Positions 9,888 to 18,266 are shown, counted from the stretch's first letter. The stretch: 64,000 nucleotides of DNA from Phyllobacterium chamaecytisi (GCF_020164455.1 NZ_JAIQWW010000013.1:62001-126000); one strand, 5' to 3'. Program-made: numbers and translations. Notes: generated by a model not told the origin, from the letters alone.

Positions 9888-10973
9888 ATGCCGGAAACTC
9901 GCCCTATGTCGGAAGAAGCACCTAACCCGAACGTCAGCCAAAGTGCGATCTCTGGTTCCGCATCCGGTCACCTGGCTTTGGTGCCAACATGGCTGCCGTT
10001 CGATGTCGCCGGCGGCCCATCCTATTCAGCCGGCGCTGGAGGCGACGGAATAGCTATGGGTATCATCAGCAGCACTCCGCTCGCTGTCTTCACCCCGTCC
10101 AACACGGCAATCGCAGGCCCCAATTCAGCAGTGGAAGCGCACCAGGGTAATGACGCCTTGATCAATCAACACTCCACGGAAATAGCTGGTATGGGCGGAA
10201 ACGGTGGAAACGGCAATCTCGCCCTCGGTGGCGGTGACAACAGCATTCACAATGCCGGAAGCGGCGGCAATGGTTTCTTCGCTGGTGGTATTGTCAGTGC
10301 CGATGTTGGGGTCTTTGCCCCCGTCAATGCCGCCGTCGCGGGTGGCAGTGGTTCTTCAGCGATTGCGCATCAAACAAATAACGCCGTCATGCTGCAAGGC
10401 GCCACCCAGATTGGTGGTGTGGGCGGTTCCGGCGGGGATCATAACGGAGCAATCGACACTACTCCCGGAGGCGTTGGAACACATGTGTACACCGGTGATA
10501 TGTTTGCGGGCCACGGTGGCAACGGCTATTTCATGGGTAGTATGATTGACGTGAATGTCGCGATCTTTTCGCCGATCAATATTGCCGTTGGCGCGGCAGG
10601 TGGCTCCGCTGAGGCGCACCAGACCAACAATGCGGTCTTCGATCAGGGTGGTGTCCAGATCGCAGGTATAGGCGGCGATGGCGGCGGATTCAATTTGAGT
10701 TCCGATACGATATTTACCGGCAGCAACAGTGGCGGCGGCGGTGGTTCAGGCTACTCGAACGGCAGTTTTGTCGACGTTAACATCGGATATTTCCATCCGA
10801 TCAATATCGCCGTACCTGCAGGCGGCACGGCCGATGCGCAGCAGATCGATCATGTGCTATACGACCAGCACGCGTTGCAAATGGCAGGCATAGGCGGCCA
10901 TGGCGGAGACGGCAACCTTGCCGACAACCACTCCGCGCTTGTGGATGATATCCTTTCGTTCCTGCATACCTGA
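9888..10973 (+). CDS. glycine-rich four-repeat protein, putative type I secretion substrate
   Basis: A 361-residue protein with no signal peptide. After about 50 residues it consists of four imperfect repeats of about 75-84 residues. A shared core runs GGNGYF...F.PINIAV...AEAHQTNNAV..Q...QIAGIGG.GG, and the C-terminal tail DDILSFLHT is acidic/hydrophobic. The ATG at 9888 has a GGAGAG ribosome site. Canonical RTX nonapeptides (GGxGxD) are absent. The ABC exporter pair 0.9 kb downstream makes type I export likely by inference. The protein could be an adhesin, matrix or surface-layer component; no named family is recognised. Confidence 0.7.
   Translation: MPETRPMSEEAPNPNVSQSAISGSASGHLALVPTWLPFDVAGGPSYSAGAGGDGIAMGIISSTPLAVFTPSNTAIAGPNSAVEAHQGNDALINQHSTEIAGMGGNGGNGNLALGGGDNSIHNAGSGGNGFFAGGIVSADVGVFAPVNAAVAGGSGSSAIAHQTNNAVMLQGATQIGGVGGSGGDHNGAIDTTPGGVGTHVYTGDMFAGHGGNGYFMGSMIDVNVAIFSPINIAVGAAGGSAEAHQTNNAVFDQGGVQIAGIGGDGGGFNLSSDTIFTGSNSGGGGGSGYSNGSFVDVNIGYFHPINIAVPAGGTADAQQIDHVLYDQHALQMAGIGGHGGDGNLADNHSALVDDILSFLHT
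10038..10922 (+). repeat. four tandem protein-coding repeats
   Basis: The repeats lie at residues 51-125, 126-209, 210-284 and 285-345 of the glycine-rich protein. Most conserved are the opening GG[NS]GY, the F-x-P-[IV]-N-x-A-V element, the A-x-A-H-Q-T-N-N segment and the closing Q-[IM]-x-G-[IV]-GG-x-GG. Divergence at the DNA level suggests old duplication rather than recent slippage. Confidence 0.8.
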
Positions 10974-11236
10974 CATCTCCTGGATACCCAAATAGACCCT
11001 TCGTCGTGGGCGGCTTTCCGCGCGCTTCAGCGCGACCAGATGTAACCATTTTGCTGTTCATCCAATACACCCTCCCATGACGTACACACCCCACCCAAAC
11101 GAACGTCCCCGAATATCCAGCTAGTCCGCAGGCCAAATCGCGAGCACTCTTTCACGGCGGTTATTCTGCCTGACGATGACGTCGCGGGTACCTGGCCGTG
11201 GGAGAAACACGGAAAACTTAAGTAAGGAGTAAGATT

Positions 11237-11812
11237 ATGCCTATTCCACAATTGTCTGACACGATCCAGCTCAACCATTCCGATGCAGGCGACGCGAGCG
11301 CCGGTAATGGCGGCGAAGGATACAACTACGGTAACATCCACTACGATCCCACCGCATATGTTTCCAATACACAAACAGTGTATGGAGCAGATACTGATTT
11401 GCACAATGGCGATCACGTCTGGCAAGCAGCCGGTTGGAGTGCTGGCCCAGCCGGGAATGGCGGCGACGCCGAGGCAGAGAATGGCTTCTTGGCCAACATC
11501 ACCAACAACGGCTCTGGCGGACCGGGTGGCGACGCCAATTCCAATGGCAGTCAAGGAAACTCAAGCGGCGGCGATATCGCAGCGGTTTCTGCAGCTACGA
11601 CTGCACAGCAGAATACTCAATTCTTCGCAGATCAGCATGCCACTATTCTAGCCGGCGTCGGCGGCAATGGCGGTAACGGCAATCTGGCCCAGGGCGGCGA
11701 TATCTCGGCAGCAGTGGTTCACTCGGATCCCGAAACCACGACCGTCAACAATGCTCTCGACCATTTCATCAATGCCTTCGGGTCGATCGATCTGCACGAT
11801 CTGGGCTCATAA
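11237..11812 (+). CDS. second glycine-rich protein, putative type I secretion substrate
   Basis: A 191-residue acidic, Gly/Asn/Ala-rich protein without a signal peptide, preceded by AAGGAG. It shares QHATILAGVGGNGGNGNLA near residues 138-156 with the end of repeat 1 in the upstream protein (QHSTEIAGMGGNGGNGNLA), so the two are paralogous at least there. The C terminus (NALDHFINAFGSIDLHDLGS) is predicted helical with an acidic/hydrophobic tail, as expected of uncleaved type I signals. The ABC exporter gene begins 61 nt downstream, after a palindrome. Confidence 0.68.
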   Translation: MPIPQLSDTIQLNHSDAGDASAGNGGEGYNYGNIHYDPTAYVSNTQTVYGADTDLHNGDHVWQAAGWSAGPAGNGGDAEAENGFLANITNNGSGGPGGDANSNGSQGNSSGGDIAAVSAATTAQQNTQFFADQHATILAGVGGNGGNGNLAQGGDISAAVVHSDPETTTVNNALDHFINAFGSIDLHDLGS

Positions 11813-11824
11813 AATCAATTTGCC

Positions 11825-11852
11825 AGGATCGCCGGTTGCAACCGGCGATCCT
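11825..11852. terminator. 28-bp perfect palindrome, possible attenuator or stabiliser hairpin
   Basis: The palindrome has no spacer; its left half is AGGATCGCCGGTTG and the right half is the exact reverse complement. As RNA it would give about 12 bp closed by a UGCA loop. Only a short T tract follows, so it is not a textbook rho-independent terminator. It sits between the abundant-substrate gene and the exporter genes, where partial termination or 3'-end protection would set substrate above exporter. It could instead be a dimer-binding site. Confidence 0.5.
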
Positions 11853-11873
11853 TAATCCGGACAGCGAGACCAG

Positions 11874-13619
11874 ATGGCTGTCCTTTCAGTGAGCAACCTG
11901 ACCATGACAACGAGTCTCGTTCAATCGCAGCGTCAACCGACGCATCTGGTCGTAGCCCTTCGCGCCTGTGCCGGAGCATTCGGCCTGGTTTTCATCTATA
12001 GCTGCGGTTACAACCTTTTTCTGCTCGCACCGTCCATCTATCTCCTGCAGATATATGATCGCGTTTTGTCCAGCCGCAGCACCGACACGCTGCTGATGTT
12101 GACGCTGATCATAGCGGTCGCTGTCATAGTCGGATCCGTGCTTGATATCGTACGACGCGCAGCTCTTTCGCGCATTGGAAGCTGGTTCGACCATCGCTTG
12201 CGGCCCTGTGTCCTTACTGCATCATTCGAATACGCCGCAAGAGCCGATACGGGCGTGGCTACCGATTGCTACCGGGACCTCGCCTCTCTGCGCCAATTTC
12301 TCGATTCGCCCGCAAGCGCACTGCTTTTCGATGTGCCTTGGGCGCCAGTTTTCCTGCTGCTGCTTTTCCTCGTCCATCCTTTGCTCGGAGCAATCGGTGT
12401 GTTGAGCGCGATCGCACTGTTATTGCTGGCGCTGCTTACGGAAGTCGCCACGCGTGAACCACTCACCCATGCGAATGTTGCGCTGGCAAGGAGTTACACC
12501 CGGTTTGCAACAGCGCTCAAATATATCCAGGTCATCCGGGCGATGGGCATGCAGGATGGTGCAGCGCAGATCGTCTATCGCGATGCGGAAGTTGCAAGAC
12601 AAGCGCAAGATAGCGCCATGCACCGGACCGAGATAATTCTTGGTTTCTCGAAGTCCATTCGCACCTTGACCCAAATACTCGTGATGGGCGCTGCGACGTG
12701 GCTGGTTCTGGCCGAAAACAGCAGCCCTGGCATCATTTTCGTCGCCAGCCTTCTGCTCGGCCGCGGCCTCGCTCCAGTCGAAGGCGCAATCGGTGCCTGG
12801 CGTTCCTTTGCCTATGCTCGCAACGCCTTCAATCGTCTCAACAGAATGCTCATCGCTGTTGCTTCGGACGCTGACGCTCGCATGGTGCCCGTCCCTGAGC
12901 CCAGCGGGCTTATCCTTGACAATGTCGGTTATGCGTTGCCGTTTTCCGGCCGGCCGTTGCTAGGCGGAGTCAAGCTTCGGCTCGCCCCCGGGGACTGCGT
13001 GGCGCTGATTGGCGCCTCTGGATCGGGCAAGTCGACACTCGGCCGCATTATCGCGGGCGTCCTCCAACCCACGAGCGGATGCGCACTTCTTGGCGGCGTC
13101 GACATATCCGCCTTGCGTCTTTGTGGAGGAACGCATCACATCGGATATCTGCCGCAGGACATCGAGCTATTCGGCGGCGCCATCAAGGATGTGATCGGTC
13201 GGCTCGATGGCTCAGGTCCTGGCAAGGCAATCGAAGCCGCGAAACTCGTTGGTCTGCACGATGCGATCATGCGGCTGCCGCAAGGCTACGAGACCGACGT
13301 CGGCGACGGCGGCAACTTGCTGCTGCGGGCTCAGCGCCAGCAGCTCGGTCTCGCCAGAGCGGTTTACGGCTACCCATCGCTGGTTGTGCTCGACGATCCA
13401 AATTCGAGCCTCGACTATGACGGCGAGCGGGTATTGTTCAATGCGATCGAACGTATGAAAGCAAGGGGAATGACGGTGGTAGTCATCACCCACCGGATGG
13501 GGATCCTGCCGGTCACCAACAAGATCGCAATCATGCGCAACGGGACCGTCGATGCCTTTGGAGATAGCGACGAAATTTACGACACCTATCTTCAACCGCC
13601 GTCGCAGACAGGGACATAA
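11874..13619 (+). CDS. type I secretion ABC transporter, PrsD/PrtD family, with degenerate signature motif
   Basis: A 581-residue inner-membrane exporter half: an N-terminal six-helix membrane domain (YLLQIYDRVLSSRS is typical of the family) and a C-terminal nucleotide-binding domain. Walker A GASGSGKST and the H-loop ITHRM are intact. The LSGGQ signature is replaced by LLRAQ (13320-13334), and the catalytic Glu after Walker B is Asp (LVVLDDPNS; codon 13395-13397). It probably moves the two glycine-rich proteins together with the adaptor encoded 2 nt downstream. Expected ATPase activity is reduced or atypical. Another start at 11904 is possible. Confidence 0.88.
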   Translation: MAVLSVSNLTMTTSLVQSQRQPTHLVVALRACAGAFGLVFIYSCGYNLFLLAPSIYLLQIYDRVLSSRSTDTLLMLTLIIAVAVIVGSVLDIVRRAALSRIGSWFDHRLRPCVLTASFEYAARADTGVATDCYRDLASLRQFLDSPASALLFDVPWAPVFLLLLFLVHPLLGAIGVLSAIALLLLALLTEVATREPLTHANVALARSYTRFATALKYIQVIRAMGMQDGAAQIVYRDAEVARQAQDSAMHRTEIILGFSKSIRTLTQILVMGAATWLVLAENSSPGIIFVASLLLGRGLAPVEGAIGAWRSFAYARNAFNRLNRMLIAVASDADARMVPVPEPSGLILDNVGYALPFSGRPLLGGVKLRLAPGDCVALIGASGSGKSTLGRIIAGVLQPTSGCALLGGVDISALRLCGGTHHIGYLPQDIELFGGAIKDVIGRLDGSGPGKAIEAAKLVGLHDAIMRLPQGYETDVGDGGNLLLRAQRQQLGLARAVYGYPSLVVLDDPNSSLDYDGERVLFNAIERMKARGMTVVVITHRMGILPVTNKIAIMRNGTVDAFGDSDEIYDTYLQPPSQTGT

Positions 13620-13621
13620 GG

Positions 13622-15067
13622 ATGCTCGCCATGGCCCTCGTTCAATTCGGCATTCCGGAGAAATTTACAGGCGCTTTGACCACAATTCGGCACGCCGTCG
13701 AAACGTCAGGAATCAGAAAACGATTTTTGACCTATGCCCCGACACCAAACACCTCGACAGCCTTGGCACCAGTGTCCCCCATGCCGAGGCTCCGCAAGGT
13801 CGCCTTGGTTGGCAATCTTTTGATTTGCACCTTCATCGTTGGTTTCGGCACGTGGTCTGTTTTTGCGCCTTTGAAGAGCGCTGCTATCGCCTCGGGTGTG
13901 GTTGAACCCGAATCGAGCCGGAAAACAATCCAGCATTTTGAAGGTGGTATTGTCCGGCAAATTCTCGTCAAGAATGGCGACGCAGTCAAAGCCGGACAGA
14001 CCCTGATTCAGCTTGAAGATACAAAATCTCGTTCCGAGCGTGACGCCTTGCAGGGGCAGCTCTGGGATGCCGAGGCAAACCATGCGCGCCTGACTGCCGA
14101 GCGAACAAGCAGCAGTAACGTTGTATATCCCGCGGATCTCGAGTCCATCAGGGCCACGAATCCCTCAGTTGATAGCATCCTGATAGGCCAGCAGCGGATT
14201 TTCGCGACGCGCAGGCTGGTTATGCGATCCGAGATCGCAATCACCCAGAGCAAAATGGAGCAAGTACAACAGGAGATCGCGGGCCTTACGGCGCAAAAGG
14301 CTGGACTGACACAAAGGGCGGAGATCGCCCGGCAGGAGCTTGCCGCTGTTACGCCGCTTGTCGCAAAGGGCATCGAGAAAAAGAGCCGGCTTCTCAATCT
14401 TGGGCGCGAAAAAGCCGACATAGATGGTCAGCTCGGCGAAGTGACTGCGCAGATTTCGCGAGCCTATCAGGTGATAGGCGAGAGTCAGGCATACCTTGTC
14501 AAAATCGAGAACGACCGATTGAACGAGGTGGCGCAGGGTTTGCGCGACGCGGAAAGCCAGATAATGCAGCTGAGTGAAAGACTTCGGGCGATCGATGATC
14601 AACTCTCAAGGACACAAATCAAGGCCCCGGAAGATGGCGTGATCATGGATCTGCGCATCCATACGACGGGCGGCGTCATCGGTGCTGGCGAACCGCTAGT
14701 GGATCTGGTCCCGCGTGAAGGACGGCTCATCATCACCGCGCATGTCCGTCCTGAAGATATCAACCTCGTGCATCCCGGGCTGTCCGCACAGGTTCACCTC
14801 CTCCCATACAATCAACGTCGTGTCCCGCTGCTCAAAGGACTCGTCGAATATGTTTCCGCGGACCGTCTTGTCGACAAGGCGACCGGTCTACCCTACTACG
14901 CGGCGACAATCCGAGTGACGGATGAGCGGCTGCCAAAGATGCAGAATGTTGGTTTGGTCCCCGGAATGCCGGCCCAGACCTTGATTGAAACGGGAGAAAG
15001 CACTGTGGCCTTCTATGCGGTCCGTCCGCTCATAGACAGTTTCAACAGGGCGTTCCGCGAGGATTGA
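13622..15067 (+). CDS. type I secretion membrane fusion protein, PrsE/HlyD family
   Basis: A 481-residue adaptor. An unusually long cytoplasmic N-terminal segment (about 55 residues) precedes one membrane helix (VALVGNLLICTFIVGFGTW). It is followed by the conserved GVVEPESSRKTIQHFEGGIV, a long periplasmic coiled coil and a C-terminal beta-barrel region. It couples the ABC exporter to an outer-membrane TolC-type channel, which is not in this window. It starts 2 nt after the ABC gene, so translation is probably coupled. Internal ATGs at 13631 and 13781 are less likely starts. Confidence 0.92.
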   Translation: MLAMALVQFGIPEKFTGALTTIRHAVETSGIRKRFLTYAPTPNTSTALAPVSPMPRLRKVALVGNLLICTFIVGFGTWSVFAPLKSAAIASGVVEPESSRKTIQHFEGGIVRQILVKNGDAVKAGQTLIQLEDTKSRSERDALQGQLWDAEANHARLTAERTSSSNVVYPADLESIRATNPSVDSILIGQQRIFATRRLVMRSEIAITQSKMEQVQQEIAGLTAQKAGLTQRAEIARQELAAVTPLVAKGIEKKSRLLNLGREKADIDGQLGEVTAQISRAYQVIGESQAYLVKIENDRLNEVAQGLRDAESQIMQLSERLRAIDDQLSRTQIKAPEDGVIMDLRIHTTGGVIGAGEPLVDLVPREGRLIITAHVRPEDINLVHPGLSAQVHLLPYNQRRVPLLKGLVEYVSADRLVDKATGLPYYAATIRVTDERLPKMQNVGLVPGMPAQTLIETGESTVAFYAVRPLIDSFNRAFRED

Positions 15068-15169
15068 GCAGGAATTTGATTAGTCGATGGTCGGTGAAGC
15101 CAGTACGGCATTCCATCAAGCTCCGCGCTTCTAGGTCGTGAACTCATACTGTCGGAGGGAGGCGATGCG

Positions 15170-15451
15170 ATGAGTAAAAGAAAATTCAATGATGACGAGG
15201 TTATGAACATTCTCAAGGCACATCGCAGCGGAATGAGCGTGGCGCAGTTATGCCGCGAACACGGTATCAGCGAACCCACATTCTACCGGTGGCAATCCTT
15301 GCAACTCAGAAACGCCGGCTTTGACGTGAAGAGGCTCAAGGCCCTGGAAGATGAGAACCAGAAGCTTAAAAAGCTGTTGGCCGAAGCTATGCTGGCGGCA
15401 GCGACGCTCAGTGAGATGCTTGCCAATACTCCATCAAGGGGAAATGCCTAG
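15170..15451 (+). CDS. orphan IS3-type transposase OrfA-like protein
   Basis: A 93-residue protein with the HTH of IS3/IS407-group OrfA (MSVAQLCREHGISEPTFYRWQ) and the following leucine-zipper region (RLKALEDENQKLKKLLAEAM). A GGAGGGAGG ribosome site precedes the ATG. No OrfB (DDE integrase) frame follows; the next 1 kb is a LuxR gene on the other strand, and no terminal inverted repeats are apparent. It is either an IS remnant or an OrfA domesticated as a DNA-binding protein. It ends 3 nt from the convergent LuxR gene. Confidence 0.75.
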   Translation: MSKRKFNDDEVMNILKAHRSGMSVAQLCREHGISEPTFYRWQSLQLRNAGFDVKRLKALEDENQKLKKLLAEAMLAAATLSEMLANTPSRGNA

Positions 15452-15454
15452 GGC

Positions 15455-16195
15455 TCACGAGGCGGTGTATTCATGATCCGTGGATGGTGCCTGACCCAAC
15501 CGCGCGACCACTTCAGTCCGATTCTGGACGTTGAGTTTGCGCATGATGTGCTGCAAGTGCATCTTAACGGTGTTGCCCGACAGATTGAGCTTTCCCGCAA
15601 TCACCTTGTTCGGGTGACCGCGCTGCAATTCCGCAAGGACGTCCGCCTCGCGGGGCGTAAAGTCCGCAACGCTTAAGTAACGTGCATGTCCATTACCGTT
15701 TGTCCGGTTCTCGCGGGGAGGAGGTCTGTCGCTCTTTGGCATCTCGGTAGCAAACGTGCCGAGCGGATTTGGACAAAATATGCCGCCTGCAAGAACCAGC
15801 CGTATCCCGGCAATCGCTATTTCAATGGGCAGCGACGTCGTGAAATACCCGCGAACTCCCATCGCCAGCGCATGTGAGGCCATCGCCGAATCGTCCGTGC
15901 TGGACAAAAGTGCGATCGCCGCTTCGGGAAAGAGCTCGGATATTGCCGCAAGGTCATTGTGCAAGCTGGAGCTTTCGACGTTTCTTCCCGCCACATCCAG
16001 CGCAACCAGACGCACATCCATACCAATGGCGCTATCGAGGTTCTCGATGCCCATCATGTCGATAAAATCCCAGCCCGCAAGTTCGTGCGCAAGGAGTCTT
16101 ACGATAGTCGTCCGTGCAAGCGTGTGTTGATCTATGATGATAACGGCAGGAACTTGACGCACCCGACGGCGTTTTGTTTCATAATTATTGGACAC
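15455..16195 (-). CDS. LuxR/NarL-family regulator with atypical receiver domain
   Basis: A protein of about 246 residues. A receiver-like domain (VIIIDQHTLARTTIVRLL; ALDVAG at the phospho-acceptor position) is followed by a LuxR HTH (FTPREADVLAELQRGHPNKVIAGKL; GNTVKMHLQHIMRKLNV). The receiver has a single Asp where pairs are usual, and the conserved Lys after the GxRGY stretch is Thr (GYFTTSLP), so phosphorylation may not be the switch. The start is uncertain: GTG at 16195 follows GGGGGAG closely, and GTG at 16162 or 16243 are alternatives. It lies next to the type I secretion locus, which it may control (inference). Confidence 0.8.
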   Translation of the reverse strand: MSNNYETKRRRVRQVPAVIIIDQHTLARTTIVRLLAHELAGWDFIDMMGIENLDSAIGMDVRLVALDVAGRNVESSSLHNDLAAISELFPEAAIALLSSTDDSAMASHALAMGVRGYFTTSLPIEIAIAGIRLVLAGGIFCPNPLGTFATEMPKSDRPPPRENRTNGNGHARYLSVADFTPREADVLAELQRGHPNKVIAGKLNLSGNTVKMHLQHIMRKLNVQNRTEVVARLGQAPSTDHEYTAS

Positions 16196-16458
16196 TGCTC
16201 CCCCATTCTCCCCGTCTCTGCAGAGTTTGAATGCAAATGCCACATTTACATATTATATCTCTTTACTCGTCCTGTCGTGATAAAATTGGAAAAGTACTAC
16301 CAATTAGTTAGGGGCTCCTGAGGAATGAGCCTGATCGTACTACCGAAGGATTTAACTCATCGGCCGCTGATATGATGGAGTAAGACTCGACCAGCGGACA
16401 GGAGGAACGACATCAGTGGCCTTGCCACGTCGCAGTAATCGACATTGAGGAGACCATT

Positions 16459-16737
16459 ATGTGCCGCAACATAAAAACACTGTTTAACTTCGAACCACCT
16501 GCAACCAAGGATGAGATCGACGCTTCCGCTTTGCAATTCGTGCGCAAGCTGTCTGGTTTCAACAAACCTTCGCAGGCCAATGCCGAAGCTTTCGATCGCG
16601 CCGTCAAGGAAGTTTCCGATGCTGCACGCCGGCTGCTGACCTCCCTCAATACGCAAGCGCCGGCACGTGACCGAACGGTTGAGGCCGAGAAGGCACGCGA
16701 GCGTTCAAGAGCGCGGTTCGCCGCCCAGGCTGGGTAG
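16459..16737 (+). CDS. DUF2277 family protein
   Basis: A 92-residue protein opening MCRNIKTLFNFEPPAT, which is diagnostic for DUF2277, with QFVRKLSGF and a charged helical C terminus. A GGAGA ribosome site precedes the ATG. The family is widespread in Proteobacteria and Actinobacteria and has no established function. It stands alone here. Confidence 0.88.
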   Translation: MCRNIKTLFNFEPPATKDEIDASALQFVRKLSGFNKPSQANAEAFDRAVKEVSDAARRLLTSLNTQAPARDRTVEAEKARERSRARFAAQAG

Positions 16738-16818
16738 GGCAATGTCCTACCCACCCTGCAACCAGGCAGCACTGTCTCAGTGTTTATGGCAGTTGAGCGG
16801 CCTGCATGATGTGGCCGG

Positions 16819-16974
16819 TCAGTGCTTGCTGTGGCCCGAGCTTACGCCGTTTGAGCCTGTCCAATCGGGATGATAAGATTGCCACTGGGCGGCGCCGGTG
16901 CTGTCCAGACATCCCGCAAGCATCGAGCTCGAAAATGCCATCACGGCCAGTACAAACATAGTTTTGATCGACAT
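16819..16974 (-). CDS. small lipoprotein
   Basis: A 51-residue protein with a signal sequence (MSIKTMFVLAVMAFSSSM) ending in the lipobox LAGC. The mature part is about 31 residues, rich in Ser/Gly/His, and has no recognised domain. The ATG at 16974 has a GGAGGAG site upstream. Lipid attachment at the Cys is predicted; function unknown. Confidence 0.65.
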   Translation of the reverse strand: MSIKTMFVLAVMAFSSSMLAGCLDSTGAAQWQSYHPDWTGSNGVSSGHSKH

Positions 16975-17153
16975 CGCATTTCTCCTCCACGATGTTCTTC
17001 GGCACAATTGTGCGCCTTAATAAACATGGGTTCGATACTGCGTGTTACGAATCAGATCGTCGTGAGCCGTATGTGATAGCGTGGCGCTAGAATTTTCAGC
17101 CGGCATCATTCTGGCACAGCCTCGTTGTCATTGGTTGAGCCAAACCGGGTGCG

Positions 17154-17288
17154 TTATTTAGACAAATTATACCCAACTGCGGCACCTATCGCGGTACCAA
17201 CAACAATTCCCATCGAGATGCTGTCAAACATTGCGTTTCCAAGCATCGCGCCAATGCCAATACCAAGGGCTATTCCGAGCCATGGATA
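17154..17288 (-). pseudogene. 3' remnant of a glycine-zipper membrane protein gene
   Basis: An open frame of 44 codons ends in TAA at 17154-17156 and encodes IALGIGIGAMLGNAMF...GIVVGTAIGAAVGYN, a two-helix glycine-zipper membrane hairpin. It has no start codon, and a stop lies in frame at 17289-17291. The sequence therefore looks like the C-terminal end of a small rhizobial membrane protein whose 5' part is gone. The break lies 15 nt from the end of the AraC gene, suggesting that arrival of that block removed it. Confidence 0.5.
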
Positions 17289-17303
17289 TTAGCTTGGCTG
17301 AAG

Positions 17304-18266
17304 TCAATCGGGGAGTTCTCCTTTGAGTACATCCCCTTGCCTTCGGCCACCGTCAGACCGGAGAACTGCTCTGTAACGACCAGGCGATAGGCCATGATGT
17401 CGATGAAAGAGCTTGGAAAACGCAGTCGCGGTCTCGTAGCCGACACGGGTCGCAATCCGTGCAATCCCCTCGTCACTTGTTTCGAGTAGAAACGCAGCCT
17501 CCGACATTCGGCGTGCGATCAAATAACGGTACATGGACTCGCCAACAAGCTTGGTGAAGCGAGCCGAAAACGCCGAACGACCAAGCCCCACGCTGTGTCC
17601 GAGGTCGCCAAGGGTCCAGGGCCGATCCGGGCGATCGTGAATCAACTGAAGGGCTGGCCCTATGTACGGGTCCGCCATCGCTCCCAACCACCCGCCTTCT
17701 CCTGGACCTAGAGATTTGATCCAGCTTCGCAACACTTCGACGAAGAGCACTTCTGTCAGTCGTGAGAGCGCGACGCCTTGGCCGGGACGCTCAAGCGCCG
17801 CCTCGCTCACCATGCGTTGTAGGATCGCCTCGAGCCATCCACCGTCCGCCATGGGCTTCAGGAGAAGCACGGGCGGAAGTAATTCCAACACGCTACCGCG
17901 GGAGGGCCGCGCCACAGTGAAATTGCCACAGATCATCGTCGAGAGCGGCTGCGCGCTGCCTCCGTGACGAACGACGCCAAGACGTCCGGCCAATCTATCG
18001 AGGTCCAGAATCGGTAGCGGCTTCGTCCGGCGGTCTGAATAAATCACGTGGGGCTCGCCGCGTGTCACTACAACAAAGTCGCCCTCGGTCAAGCGGAGCT
18101 CTCGCCCCTGTTCAAGCGCGAGGGTAGCTGAGCCACGACTGAGATAATGGAAAAGGGCGTAGGGGCGCGCTGGTAATGCCAGGTTCCATGGATGGCCGAG
18201 CTCGAAGTGGAAGAGCAGAGACCCGCTAAGGCGGACGCGATCGAGCACTTGGGCGAGGATGTCCAT
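17304..18266 (-). CDS. AraC-family regulator with cupin sensor domain
   Basis: A 320-residue regulator. The N-terminal cupin_6-type domain (FHFELGHPWNLALP; EGDFVVVTRGEPHVI) should bind an effector. The C-terminal AraC domain has two HTH motifs (WTLGDLGHSVGLGRSAFSARF and IARIATRVGYETATAFSKLF). The start ATG at 18266 is preferred over one 36 nt upstream. It is transcribed divergently from the hydrolase gene. The 215-nt spacer contains CGAAC-4-GTTCG (18282-18295) and further TTCGGAC copies that could be its sites. Confidence 0.88.
   Translation of the reverse strand: MDILAQVLDRVRLSGSLLFHFELGHPWNLALPARPYALFHYLSRGSATLALEQGRELRLTEGDFVVVTRGEPHVIYSDRRTKPLPILDLDRLAGRLGVVRHGGSAQPLSTMICGNFTVARPSRGSVLELLPPVLLLKPMADGGWLEAILQRMVSEAALERPGQGVALSRLTEVLFVEVLRSWIKSLGPGEGGWLGAMADPYIGPALQLIHDRPDRPWTLGDLGHSVGLGRSAFSARFTKLVGESMYRYLIARRMSEAAFLLETSDEGIARIATRVGYETATAFSKLFHRHHGLSPGRYRAVLRSDGGRRQGDVLKGELPD

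Noticed and set aside
10038-10922. RTX toxin repeats
   Set aside because: GGNGGNGNL resembles RTX, but the Asp of GGxGxD is missing and the period is about 80 residues, not 9.
17270-17476. 68-codon minus-strand frame overlapping the end of the AraC gene
   Set aside because: It lies out of frame with the clear AraC C terminus and lacks a ribosome site.
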